A stretch of 64,000 nucleotides of DNA from the NCBI RefSeq assembly GCF_032191515.1, contig NC_091403.1:14352001-14416000 (forward strand), in the 5' to 3' direction. Below the pieces are notes generated by a model. The model did not search any database, was not told where the DNA came from, and saw nothing but the letters and a program-made list of their open reading frames with translations. Each line of letters opens with the position of its first letter. Position 1 is the stretch's first letter. This DNA is from Phaenicophaeus curvirostris. Its lineage: Eukaryota; Chordata; Aves; Cuculiformes; Cuculidae. A program made the position numbers and the translations under genes. This document shows, one piece after another, positions 23,801-35,000 of this stretch.

Positions 23801-26201
23801 ATAATTTAGAAGTTAAGCCTACTTAAATATAAATGACTATGTTTAATTTCAAGGCAGAGTCAGGGAGCTTCTCACATCCCATGCCTGCCTTTGAATGCCA
23901 GGCTCAGCAATAACAGACAAAAGCTGTCCACCACCCAGAACAAAGAGCTCCAGGAAATTAAAAGGGGAAAAAAAAAAAGAAAAGAAAATACGGTCTCACT
24001 GCTGAGCCCACTCCAGCATGCTGACCAGCAGCTCCCACCACCTCGGTCATGGTCACCAGGCCAGCATTTTGGGGAGCCTGAAAAGCTCTGGGCTGGGAGC
24101 AGAGCATCCCGTCCCGTGCAGCTCAGCATCGCTCCCGCCACAGCATCCGTCCCTGTAGCAAGGCTTTCTGCTCCAGCGCTGATTGACATCGACGCAGGAG
24201 GATTTATTAAATTCAGCAGAGCGCAGAAACACTTTAGCTCACTGTTAACTGTGTCTAGAGCATACGAACCCACCAAGGGGGGAGGACAAAAACCTCCTCA
24301 ACACAGAAAAACTTTTAAAGTGCAGCCAAGTACTCTTTAGCGAGGTCAGCAAAACACACCCCAAAGTGAGGAGCCACTGACCTGCCAAGTCACAGCATAA
24401 ATAAACACATGGGGCAATTTGGACAACAGTAGGCAATAAACCAGGCACAAACTCAACTTACTCAAGTTTTGCTTTCAAAAATTCACTTCTTTCCCTTTCC
24501 TTCCCCAAAAATTAAGTACTTTTTTAACGATCCTCATTGCACTGCTGTGCACCCAGGAATCGCAACAGAGTAATGAGACTTGCCTCATTACACCCACTTC
24601 ACAGATAACTTACATTTTCTGTGAGTTACACTAGCTTCTCCTCCTCCCCATGGCTGCTACGAACCACGTGGCGAGATTTATTATGGGAAGAGCCCACAGC
24701 CCTGTTTCCTAAACACCACGGCAGCTAAACTCTGATTAATCTAACACACACTTTTCTCCCTCTGACCATGCTGGGCTGATTGCAAGTTTTTTTAAACAAT
24801 TCCTATTTTTCTTTATCTTTAAGGCTGCTAAGCAAAGAGGGAGCAGGAGGCACACAGGTATTTCAATGCAGAATAGCATCTTTCTCCTGTTCGTTCTCAG
24901 ATTAGACCTCTGCTTAAGCAGCAGCACCAGCAGAAGGAAAATATTGTAATTTATCAGCAGGGCGTGCACATAGTCAGTCCAGGGAAGAATGTTTCTGTAG
25001 TTCGGCCCTGGTCCGGAGGGTGGTGTTACCGACTGCAGCTGTACGAACCGAGCCAGGCATTACAGGAGAGCACAGTATGTGTAGGTTTAAAGTAGTTAGC
25101 TGTCATCCCTACAACTTGCAGCCCAATTTCTCTTTCCTGTAGCTACCATCTTTGCTGACAAACATGACACGTCCACATGGGTGCCACCTCCTGCTCACAC
25201 CGCAGGTGATAGTTTCGGGGCTGCTCTCTGGGCATGGATGCCATAGTGGTCACCCCATCCCTGCCCAATACCGGCCACTCGGTGAGGGCGGCTGCAGCCC
25301 CTCAAAGACCACGGTCCCCTCCCCAGAGGCCACAACTTTGGTTTCCAACTGAAAACACAGCACTGGGGGCACACGCTGGGCCACCTAAGGTGTTGGATAG
25401 GCTGGTGTAGAAGTCCATTGCCAAGAACCACCGAACTCCAAAGGGATGAGCAGAGGGGAGATGCAAGCAGCTGAACACTTCCACACTGCACTGGTGGACA
25501 CATGCTCTGCCCTCCTTGAGCCCCCAGAGCTGTTCAGCTCCCGTTCAGCCTCCACAGTGGCTCGAAGCCACGGGGATGGGCTGAGTGCTGGGCTGGGAAC
25601 ATTGGTGCAGGGCTGAGAAGAGCCGGGAGCAAACAAGAGGAGTGCTGGGGATGAGCGAGAGGAGTTGGGGATAAAGAGGGGTGCTGGGGATCAGAGAGGG
25701 GAGAGCTGGGGATCGGAGAGGGGTGTGCTGGGGATGGGAGAGGGGAGAGCCGGGGATCGGAGAGGGTTGCTGGGGATCGGAGAGGGGAGAGCTGAAAATC
25801 GGAGAGGGCTGCTGGGGATCGGAGAGGGGAGAGCCGGGGATCGGAGAGGGGAGAGCTGGGGACCGGAGAGGGGAGTGCTGGGGATCGGAGAGGGCTGCTG
25901 GGGATCGGAGAGGGGAGAGCTGGGGATCGGAGAGGGGAGCTGGGTATAAAGAGGAGAGCTGGGGACGAAGAGGGGAGTGCTGAGGACGACCACAGGGATC
26001 TGGGGAAGAGCAAGGGGGAACGGGGATCAGCCCGGGGAGCTGGGGACGAGCCCGGCAGGAAGGGCGCCCGGGCGGTCGGTGAGAGCGGCGGCGGTGTCCG
26101 CAGGTCGCTCCCCGGCTCTTACCTCCGCGGCAGCCGAGCCGCAGCAGCAGCAGCAGCAGCCCCGGCAGGCAGGAGGGCAGCGCGGAGCCCGGCGCGGCCA
26201 T
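14534..26201 (-). CDS. IGDCC3: IGDCC3 (PUNC), 5' part: exons 1 and 2
   Basis: Immunoglobulin superfamily DCC-subclass member 3, a cell-surface Ig/FN3 protein described as a putative neuronal cell adhesion molecule. Only two exons are here: a signal-peptide exon in a CpG island and the Ig1 exon 11.3 kb downstream. They join in phase 1 (G|AT gives Asp), so the protein starts MAAPGSALPS, then a poly-leucine core, then DYGRSSELAFVVEPSDD. The identification rests on three points: an N-terminal DCC-family Ig domain beginning ELAF..EPSDDIAV; position directly downstream of IGDCC4 on the same strand, as in mammals; and lack of any other DCC-family exon nearby. Remaining exons (further Ig domains, FN3 repeats, TM) must lie left of the window. 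The Ig1 exon alone does not formally separate IGDCC3 from protogenin or a second IGDCC4-like copy; synteny decides. Confidence 0.82.
15205..15620 (+). mobile_element. CR1 LINE, 5'-truncated
   Basis: Sense-orientation CR1 3' segment with GGGGCTGTTTAGCCTGGAAA, a diverged middle, AACAGGCTGCCCAGGGAAG, then TTAGACTTGATGGTCTTTTC and a final ATGATTCTGTAA. It differs from the 11657 copy and probably belongs to another CR1 subfamily. Confidence 0.92.
16667..16704. repeat. A-rich (AAAAC)n simple repeat
   Basis: Runs of A broken by single C, typical of an (AAAAC)n microsatellite. Confidence 0.85.
17234..17432 (-). mobile_element. CR1 LINE 3' fragment
   Basis: Antisense CR1 end: TCATAGAATCATAGAATCAC followed by TTGGTTGGGAAAGACCTTTG and AACACCTCCAGGGATGGTGA, GGGCAGCCTGTGCCAGGGCC. 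About 200 bp of the 3' end remain. Confidence 0.93.
20228..20320 (-). mobile_element. MIR-like SINE relic
   Basis: Antisense MIR core: GGTATTATTGCTCCTGTTCT, then CACAGAGAGTTGAAGTGCCC and TGCCAAGGACTCG, corresponding to the 'cacagagaggttaagtgact' stretch of MIR. Diverged. Confidence 0.6.
25636..25990. repeat. G-rich minisatellite in IGDCC3 intron 1
   Basis: About 17 imperfect tandem units of 18-22 bp on the plus strand, core GCTGGGGATCGGAGAGGGGA, with variants differing by 2-4 bases. The plus strand is almost pyrimidine-free (G/A-rich). The array ends only about 130 bp from the exon 1 donor. Because the repeat lacks stops in several frames, it produces long spurious open frames. Confidence 0.92.
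26123..26201 (-). CDS. IGDCC3: IGDCC3 exon 1: signal peptide
   Basis: 26 codons plus one base. The start ATG at 26199-26201 has a strong context (GCC ATG G). The peptide MAAPGSALPSCLPG is followed by six leucines and RLGCRG, a typical signal peptide with a hydrophobic core. The donor is GAG|GTAAGA at 26117-26122. The leucines come from a CTG x6 run (CAG on the plus strand, 26141-26160). The frame stays open upstream of this ATG, but an upstream start would bury the signal peptide, so I chose this one. Confidence 0.85.
26141..26160. repeat. CAG/CTG x6 trinucleotide run in IGDCC3 signal peptide
   Basis: Six consecutive CTG codons on the coding strand encode the leucine core of the IGDCC3 signal peptide. 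Pure repeats of this kind can vary in length between individuals; a change would alter only the number of leucines. Confidence 0.9.
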
Positions 26202-26639
26202 GGCATCCCTGCGCCCCACGGGGAGGGAGCGGAGGAGGGAGGCGAGAAACACCCCCAGCTGGGCGGGGTGGGGGGGGACGGGGTCGGGGTCGGAGGGGGT
26301 GGTAAGGAAAGGGAAGGAGGTGTAAGGTGGGGGGAGGGAAAAAAGCGGATTTGAGCGTCGCTCCCCGCGCGGAGCTCGGCGGGGCGGGGGCGGGCGGGGC
26401 GGCGCCATCTGGCGCATCCGCCGGGCGGGGCGGGGACCCTCACCGGCCCCTCGGGGCGCCCCGCCCGCCGCGGGACCTGTCCGCGCGCTGGGCTGCCCGC
26501 CAAGGGCCCTGCCAAGGCAGGCTGTCCTGTGATCCTGTGATTCCGTGATCCTGTGCTTTGCTTCCGCCAAAACGTTTAGAGAGACATCATTTACTCCAAG
26601 AGGAGTAGGAATTAAGAAGGGACAGAAAGTGTGGGGTAT

Positions 26640-27192
26640 CGCATCCAGTTCTGAAATTCTGTTCTGTCCAGATTATTGTGTCCAGTTCTGGAATCCTCAG
26701 CATAAGAAGGATATGGAGCTGTTGGAGCGAGTCCAGAGGAGGCTACAAAGGTGATACGAGGGCTGGAGCACCTCCCGTATGAGGACAGGCTGAGGGAGTT
26801 GGACTTGTTCAGCCTAGAGAAGAGAAGGCTCCGAGGAGATCTTATAGCGACCTTCCAGTACCTGAAAGGGCTACAAAAGAGCTGAGGAGGGACTGTTCAC
26901 AAAGGCTTGCAGTGATAGGACGAGGGACAGTAGGTATAAACTGGAGAGGGGCAGATTTAGAGTAGACATAAGGAGAAATTTCTTCACTCTGAGAGTGGTG
27001 AGGCCCTGGCCCAGGTCACCCAGGGAAGCTGTGGCTGCCCCATCCCTGGATGTGTTCAAGACCAGGCTGGATGGGACCTCGAGCAGCCTGATCCAGTGGA
27101 AGGTGTCCCTGCCCATGGCAGGAAATGTTGGAACTAGGTGATCTTTAAGGTCCCTTCTAACCTAAACTATTCTATGATTCTGTGATTCTATA
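26640..27192 (+). mobile_element. CR1 LINE, 5'-truncated, upstream of IGDCC3 promoter
   Basis: Sense-orientation CR1 of about 550 bp: CATAAGAAGGATATGGAGCT, GACAGGCTGAGGGAGTTGGA, AGATTTAGAGTAGACATAAG, CCATCCCTGGATGTGTTCAA, and the 3' tail CTATTCTATGATTCTGTGAT. A local duplication of the CCAGTTCTG(A/G)AAT block occurs at 26650-26700. It inserted within 450 bp of the IGDCC3 start codon. Confidence 0.93.
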
Positions 27193-27394
27193 AAATCCAT
27201 TAGGGAGAATAATGAGAAAGAAAAGTTGATTGTCCTGAGACTTTGCATAAGAAGAAGAGAAATTGGAAGGAGCCCATCATTTTGGTTTCTTTTTTCAGAC
27301 AGAATCTGCTGGTGGCTCAGCTCACTGCACTACTCTGTGCAACGTGGTTCTGGTTGCTGAACACAGCATTCACAATTAATGGATGGAGACTACC

Positions 27395-28165
27395 TTTAGG
27401 GGCTCCGCTCACTGGGACCCCAGCCAACAGAACCCCCTCATGGGGCTCCACTCACAGGGCTCCCCTCACTGGGGGTTACCTCAGCAGTTCCCTTCACTGG
27501 GGCTTCCCCAACTGAAGACCTGTCACCAGAGCCACCACACAGTGATCCCCTTATTGGGGTCACCTCCACAGTGCCCCTTCATGGGGTTCACCTCACTGGG
27601 GACCTCTCACTGCAGCCCTGATGCCAGAGACCCCTCACCGGGGCTCCCCGCACTGGGGGCAACTCACAGGGCTGCCCTCATCAGAGTCCTCTCATGGGAC
27701 TCCGCTCACCAAACCCCTATCGCCAGCACCCCCTCACTGGGGCTTATTGGGGTAACCTCATGGGCTCCCTCATCGGGCTGCCCTCATCAGAGCCCCCTCA
27801 TGGGGTCCATCTCACTGAAGCCACCTCACTGGGGCTCCCCTCACTGGAGCCCTGGCACTAGAGCCCTCTCATGGGGCTCACTTCACCATGGCCACCTCAT
27901 GGGGCTCCCTTTACAGAGCCCTGTCATGACAGCCCAGTCCTGAGGATCCCTTCACTGAGGCCACATCAAGGGGTTCCCCTCACAGGGCTTCCCTCACCCC
28001 AGCCTTGTCACCAGAGTCTTCTCATGGGGCTCTTCACTGGGGCCAACTCACAGGGCTCCTGTTACAAGGTTCCCACAGGAAGCTCAACTCACTGTAGCCC
28101 TGTCACCAGAGCCCCTTCACAGGGCACCCTTCACCAAGGGCCATCTCACAGGGCTACTCACACTG
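27395..28165. repeat. Degenerate GC-rich tandem repeat upstream of IGDCC3
   Basis: About 770 bp built from diverged copies of short blocks such as CTCACTGGGGCTCCC, CTCATGGGGCTC and CTCACAGGGCT, with irregular spacing of roughly 15-40 bp. It lies 1.2-2.0 kb upstream of the IGDCC3 start codon. Two plus-strand open frames run through it (27383-27943 and 27871-28242), but they have biased, repetitive composition and no splice or family support. Confidence 0.85.
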
Positions 28166-31100
28166 CTCAAAGCCACACACTCTTGGCAATGGTATCTGGA
28201 TCTGCAGTAGCAGACAAGGGCAGGGTCCCATCCCTGAGCTGAGGAGCTGCCTCTTAGGGAGGGATCCGAAGATCTGGCATTGAACCAAGGGAAAACACTG
28301 ACGAGAGCAAAACTTCCACCTGGTTGCAGCAAGAGTTTCACTTTCAGGCTTTGTTTTGAGGAACAGAACCACCCACTGAGGCAGCAGGCAATGCCTGGAG
28401 GTAACTGGTGTCCCCAGGAAGCAGGGCAGAGGGGTCACAGAGCGACAGCCATGGCGGGATCTTGGGGACAGGATCAAAGAGGAGCTTGGCTTGTCCCACC
28501 TCTGCACTCCCGATTTTAGACACTATAATAAGGCAACTTAGCTGGGTCAGTCAGATGATGAACCAGCCAGCTCACCCTTGAAGAGGCCTCAGTAAGGAAT
28601 GAGTCTGCTCCTAAATCCTGCCACAACCCTCAAGAGAATTTGTCTGCCCTCCTGGCATGAAATGAGGATAATGCATCCCCGTGTCCCCACACCCCTAGAA
28701 CTCACACAGTATATTGCTGCCTCCAGATGACCCTGCCTGAGCCCTTTGGCCCACATTTTCCACGGACACATCACCAGCAGCAGCAGCAGTCAGCTCTACA
28801 GTGACGGCTCAAAGTCTTCTGTGCTGTAATTTACTTTTCAGAATAAAAACAGAGCCTGATGGATGAGGTTACTAAACCTCATAACCGTGCCCAGAAACCT
28901 GGTGAAAAATCCTTTCTAAAGACAAGCAATGTGTGGCTCCCCTGGATGTTGCACCCTGAGCACGTTGGAGTCAGCTAGCGAGGAAAGAAGACGTCACTAC
29001 ATCTGCTCCACATTAACGCTTCCCTCATTTAGTGGAGGGCTGAGCTGTATGAGGTTGCTTTCAGCCAGGGAAGAATTTGCTCTGGCTCCATCAGCCTCTC
29101 AGTAACATCTGAATTTTTGCGCTGTCCCTGACCTTTTGGCACCAACCCTGCTCCTGTTCCCCAGCCGTCTCCCTGGCTCCTCCGGGGGGCCCCACCAGCC
29201 AGCAGCCAACCACAAGACACGGGGCTTGTGGCAGCTCCTGGGATGCCACCAGCACCAAGGATGGCTTGTGGGAATTAATAATTTCAAGGGAAACGAAGCA
29301 CACTGTGTTTTACAGGGCTCATTTTCCTCAGGAACCATAGATTTCAGGTGCTTTTGCTTCCATGTGCAGGCAATGGCCAGGATGGCAACAGCAGGACCCA
29401 GGGGAGGTAGCTGCATATTTAGGGCATCAAGAGTTTAGCCCTGCATCTTGCAAACAACACTGGCAACATCACTGGTATCACATTCAAAAATCACAAGTGC
29501 AGGTGGATTCACATGAAAAGCCTTGAGATTTCTAAAGGAAAAGGCAGGTTTGGGGCTCTCAGACACCTGAGAGCAGGAATCCAGAGCACTCATATTTTTC
29601 TCTGCTCCTCTGTAACCACAAGGGTTAAAAAAAGTTGCTTTGTGTCAGAGGCAGGGATTTGCTTATCACACTGGGAGCAGAAATTGGAGCCTGGGGAAGA
29701 GCAGGGGAGTCACAGGAGTGGCAGTGACCAACCCAAAACCAGGATCTAAACCTCTTCCCTGCAGAGAGGTCCTAGGGTCCATCCCTCTGTCCCACAGAGG
29801 GGCACAGGATCTGTCCGTCCTCCTTCTCCACAAGGTTATCCTCCATGAGAGCTGACCTCAGAGGTACTGCTCACCACTCACACCTTGCACAGTGAATTTC
29901 CATCAGCTTCAGTAGTGCTCCTGATTTACACCAATTAACTACAAACTGAAGTCCCCAAGACACCATTAGTAGTTTCAGCGGATGAAGTGGGAGATTAACT
30001 TGTCTGAATTCACTCAATTTATTATTCCATGTATAATTGCGGTTTCCCTGTCTGCTAACAGCCTGTGAGATTTTTGCTTCTGTATGTACACATGGGGTTT
30101 TAGCATCTGTTTCGTGGTCAGTGAGCAACAGAGAGGGGAGCCAAAGTCATGGCACCTTCCTCAAGGCATTGAGCTTAGACCAGCAGTGGTGGGATGACCC
30201 CAGGACATGCTTCTGCCTGCTGCTTTCCCTAGCAGAAACCCTTTTCCATTTACGTTTGGCTCTATAGGACACAGTTGTTGTGGTGGCAGTAGCCAGCACT
30301 TGTCACCAGATGGAGAGGCTTAGCTGCCTGGCCGAGAAGGAGCTGTGTGTTCTCCATTAATTGAAAACGATTGCTTTGAGTGATGCTGCCACCAGCGGAA
30401 ATGAGTGTGGAGACCCAACGTGAATGATGAAACCCATGATTGTACCTGCCATGCAAATCACAAGTCTGACTGTGCTGATGTAACCAAAGCTCCAGAGTTT
30501 TGCTGGAAAGGAGAAGGTTGAAGGATTCCTCCAAGATGCAATTTCTACCACTAGTGTCTGCTGAGCATCCCTGGCCACCCTGATGCATCACACAGTCCCT
30601 CACCTCACACTGTACCATTTGGTGGAGGGCTGAGCTGGGCAAAACACTGCACCAGACACTTGAAGCTTACTGAGTTACTCCAGACTAGACAAGACCCCAG
30701 CTCGCTGCATCAAATACTGCCAGCTGCACCATGGCATAGTGTACTGAGGTGGCAACGGCTGGGAAGAGAAAGAAATACAAACAAACCCCTTGCTCTTAAC
30801 TGCACTTCCCTGTGGTCCCAGGTCCCTTGTACCTGCTGCGTCCACCCCTCTTCTCTGTTTGCCCATGTGCTGCCCTGTTTCCAGCCACCCCACTGTGTCC
30901 TCTCTCAGCAGCCTCCCACCAGCATCTCATTCTGTGAGCTGAGAGCTGGCAGTGGGATTTGCAGTCACCCATCACCCCTCGAGGTCCTTCCTTGCTCGTT
31001 CGTAGGGTTACCTGTCATCAGAAGACAGATTCATCAGAGCTACGCAGTCCGACACAGTTCCCTTTAACACCTATCAGAGAAGTGTGGATTTATTACCTCA

Positions 31101-32009
31101 CTAATGCAGATCAAATGAGATTTTATGGTCCCGTAGTCCTGGCAGCATGAAGTTATAATGGAAACTATCTACTCTAGTAGGGAATGCATCCTAGGAAGAC
31201 AGGGAGACGCATGGGAGGTTAATAGTGTGTTCTCAGGCACTGCCAGATATTCTCTCGCCAATCCAGCTGGACACAAGCCACTGAGTGTTCAGCCCTCCGC
31301 ACCATCTGAGAGAAGTCTCACCACTTGTTTGCTAGATGCGTCTGCCTGTTTTTCATATTAAAACATTCCCCATCAAGATAAAGTACAAAACTGGACAGTT
31401 TTTTTTTTCTTACAGGAATTAATTCAACATTGAGAAATGAGCGAGCATCAAGAAATACCTAATGAACCCGAATTCTGCATCCACCTGAAATCCCCAAAGG
31501 GATGGCTATGGAACCAGGCACCCACCTGAAATCCCACGTTCCCAGCTTCCACCATGACAAGCTTCTGCACTGAACTGGCATGAGTGTGAATCCTGGGTCC
31601 TGCTCCCACCACTGCTTCCCACCAGCCAGGCACAGCCTTGCTGCAGAAGGTGCTCCACCACCTGACCTGGGGTTGCCACATGCAGGGTCTTGTTTAGATC
31701 CATCCAGAAGGGAGTTACTCAAGGCAAGCAGGAAACTGGATTCAGGTGTTAGGAAGTGCACACAGTGTCCCCTGCTCTGCAAGGCACAGCTCTAGCCAGG
31801 CTGACAGTACTGGCAGGGACACCTCGCAGGTCCATCTCCAGCAAACACATGCAGGCAGAGCGCTCTAGGCCAGACTCTCCATGTCTTCAGGGGCAGGGTA
31901 CAGCAGATCTCCCAGGGTCCAGTCACTCCAAACACTGCTGCAGGATCAGCCTACCATGACAAGACTTTCTCCCAGAGAAAGAGCTGTAACAGACTGAATT
32001 GTGAGATAA

Positions 32010-35000
32010 AGTCCACTCTTTTTAAAAAATATTTTATTAATAACCCATTAGTTAAGGAATATGAGGAAAATGTCTTCTTACACTTTAACACTAAAGAGTA
32101 TTTGTGGAGTCAGAACAGTCTCTGAAGAAAGAAAGTTATAATGAAGTACAGCAGGGAACCAAACACAGACACAATCTTCAAATGAGATCAAGTTCTGGTT
32201 ACACATCCTTATGCACTGTGTAGAAAATTAAATGAAATTCCATTTTAAAATATAAGCAAGGGAATACAAAAACAGAAGAATGAGATGGTAGATTTCTGCT
32301 GGACTAAACACCTCTTTTCTAACACAAGTATTGATTAGAAAAGACACGATGATCCCTTCAAAACACCTATTTCTAATGAGATCAAAACCATATACAGTGC
32401 TCTTTTAAAATGTTTGATTCCTTACAGAGCGTATTTCAAGGGTTGATCTCAGGACTGTTAGCTAGAAATGAAAACATCCTCAAACCCTAGATTGTAAGTT
32501 ATCTCTTTTGAACTATTTAAACCAGAACTTTGCTGTCTGTTAAGTAAGAAATCAAACCAACAAAAAGTTGAAAGAGATTTTTAGCCAAGTCATGTATTTC
32601 AGGAAACAAGGAATTAAAAGAAATAAAAGGATGAGAATCGTGACTCTCGCAGCAGCATGGGGAATATACAGTTGTGTAGCCAAACAGTAACATTAACACT
32701 ACAAAATTATGCCAGTGAGACAAACCTGACATTTTAACAATGTAAAACAATATACACCAGCAAAAAGTTGAACAGCAATAATCTTTAGTGTTACTGAAAC
32801 GAAGAAAAGGGAGAATAGGAGCCTGATGCGTGGGAACATAGATTAAGTATGGTGGGTAATTAAAGGTATCAGCAGTTTGTGTGCCTGTGAGAAATCTGCC
32901 AGAAAGCTACTTATTTAATGATAAAAAAATATATGCACTGGTTGTTTCAGCTTTACACACAAGACGTGTATTATCTGTCTTCTTCCATTCATTTCTAGCT
33001 CAGAGTAGAGAGGTCCCACATGCCCTCAGGACAGGAGGGACCTGGGGTACACACAGTTAGACAAGGACATCCAGCACTCTGCATGGACACATGTTCGTAC
33101 TGAGAAGGCAGTGCCACTGCCACTGCTCAGCAGTGATCTCCCAGCTCCGAGGGAACTGCCTGGATTTCTGCAGCCAAAGTCTGCCATACCAGTCCACGGC
33201 TACCACAGTCCTTGGACATCCAAAGGCTGCCAGCTTCACTTTGGTACAACTTGGTTGTTGTAACAAGATCGGAATAAGCAACAGTGTGAGGAGACCAAGT
33301 ACTTTTGTGATGTGTAAGCAGAATCGTTTGTACTCCGCTGCATCTCCCTCAAAGCTATTGAAACATGCAACTATGAGAACTTTATGATCTGCTGATCACC
33401 CAAGGTGATGCAGGTGAATGATGCCACACTGAATCTGCTTGTGTTGGCTTCAGTGACAGGCAAGGACAGCTTTTTGGCCGATTAGCAATGCTCGCCCTGT
33501 GGTGTTACGATTGCTAGTCAGCACGGATAAAGCAGAGGGCGAATGTACAAAGGGCTACCCCAGAAACTGTGGCACACTCCTCAGCCAGTGGCAATACTGC
33601 CCAGCTGGAGGGGTTATACCTCTGCAATTGCATCCGCTCCCATAGAACTGGGAATTGCCCTTATTGCCTGCAATAACACTTCACTGCCTGATCTGTAAAC
33701 CTGCTAAGTCATTAGTTTCACAAAGTCTTGTAGCAGTGAGAACTAATGGTTAATTATGTGCTTCCTCTGCCCAGTTATGGTTTCTTGCCTTTCTAGCTCC
33801 TTGCTCTAGCGCACACGTACCAGCTCCTGCCAGTCTGCCGACTGGCACAGATTTCCAATCTTTGTGCCACAGCCCTTCAGAGGCACAGTGCTTCAAGAGC
33901 GTGGAACAGCATTTCTGAGAATCCTCAAAATACCAAGCACCAACTGGAGAAACAGAGTAAGTGCAACAAGTGGAAATATACCTGTTTACCAGAATGGTGT
34001 ATCATGTTGGGAGGAGACACTGTAGGACAGGGAAAGGTGGAATCTCCAATATTCTTCTCATGTGGAGACTTGGATACGCCTCTGCTGAAGAGCTGGAGCT
34101 AACAGGGTTTGATGGAGGATTGCAAGGTCACAGGCTGGTCCAGCTCAGCTCCAAACACTGTAATGTGGCTCTGCCCAACAGAAGGAGGAATAGGATGCTG
34201 GTGGAGCAAGGCTCTCCTCGCTGCGGCAGTGGTATCTCACTCCAGATTTCACCTCAAAAAAACCCAAAGTCTATCTTCTTTTATGAGATCTCAGATCAGC
34301 ACAGAGCTCCATGTATGGCTGTGGGGAAAAGAGGATGATAGGCATCTTTTCCCTCATTTTTTAATAAACAAACGTCCAGACACCTGAACCCACCAGGAAG
34401 GCAGAATGTTTACCAAACACCCAATGAATGGTTACTGATCAGTTACCCTCAAGGAGCTGGTCCATTCTGTAGCATTCACAGTCAAACGCTTCACGCCTGG
34501 AACAGGGCACAGACAGGCTAAGAGGAAGGCAGAACAAAGTTCGCCCCACACCAGAAGGTCAGGCTAAGACATGTCAGCAGCAAGGAGACAGTGTCAGCAA
34601 AGAAGAGTCACTGGGTGATGTTCAAACACCATCTATAATAAACCCAGACTGTTACAAGAGAAAAGAATTAATTTTAGTTTTTAAGCTCTGGTCGTTAAAA
34701 AATAACCCTAAACCACTTTGGCTGGGACTATCAGTGACTGGAAAATTTCACTGGTTCACCTTTCAGTAAGGCCACTGCTTACAGAATGCTGAGAGCTGCT
34801 CTCGGGAAATCAAATTCATCTGAGGTGTCTCCACTTAGGCACGAAAAAGAGAAATCAATGTCCCCGAGATCACAATTTACTTTTGCAATTGTTTGTTCTT
34901 TTTTGTCTTTGTTAGTATAAGCTTCTTGAGGAAAGATAGACCCACATCCCACCAGCTGAAGCGGTCTCCTTTGGTCAGCTCCTGCAAAACACAGTCCTAC

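Larger units (their letters stand above)
14840..26122 (-). other. IGDCC3: IGDCC3 intron 1
   Basis: 11.3 kb between the signal-peptide and Ig1 exons; GT donor at 26121-26122, AG acceptor at 14840-14841. It holds CR1 copies (15205-15620, 17234-17432), an A-rich simple repeat (16667-16704), an MIR-like relic (20228-20320), possible conserved AT-rich elements (19740-20000, 22560-22870) and the minisatellite next to exon 1. A long first intron is usual in this family and commonly hosts enhancers (inference). Confidence 0.75.
26050..26530 (-). promoter_or_regulatory. IGDCC3: CpG island / probable IGDCC3 promoter
   Basis: Very GC-rich, CpG-dense segment around IGDCC3 exon 1, standing out sharply from the AT-rich surroundings. 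It has several GC-box (GGGCGG-type) clusters, notably at 26378-26403 and 26425-26440, a YY1-like GCCATCTGG at about 26404-26412, and no TATA box. A TATA-less CpG-island promoter is the natural reading. The exact transcription start cannot be set from sequence alone. Confidence 0.7.
26202..32009. other. IGDCC4-IGDCC3 intergenic region
   Basis: About 5.8 kb between the inferred IGDCC4 polyadenylation site and the IGDCC3 start codon. From the left it holds the CpG island, a CR1 copy (26640-27192), the degenerate GC repeat (27395-28165), and then about 3.8 kb of unremarkable sequence with one possible MIR relic near 29655-29750. No coding exon of either gene or of any other recognised gene was found. 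Confidence 0.6.

Noticed and set aside
25545..26570. 341-residue minus-strand open frame as an independent gene
   Set aside because: It is the sum of the IGDCC3 5' region, exon 1 and the intronic minisatellite in one stop-free frame. Splice signals and the signal peptide support the short exon instead.
27383..28242. Two plus-strand open frames of 186 and 123 residues
   Set aside because: They run through a degenerate tandem repeat with low-complexity product, no recognised domain and no splice context.
29655..29750. Possible further antisense MIR relic in the intergenic region
   Set aside because: GTGGCAGTGACC and CCAGGATCTAAACC fit the MIR tail weakly, but the core is missing; too little to call.
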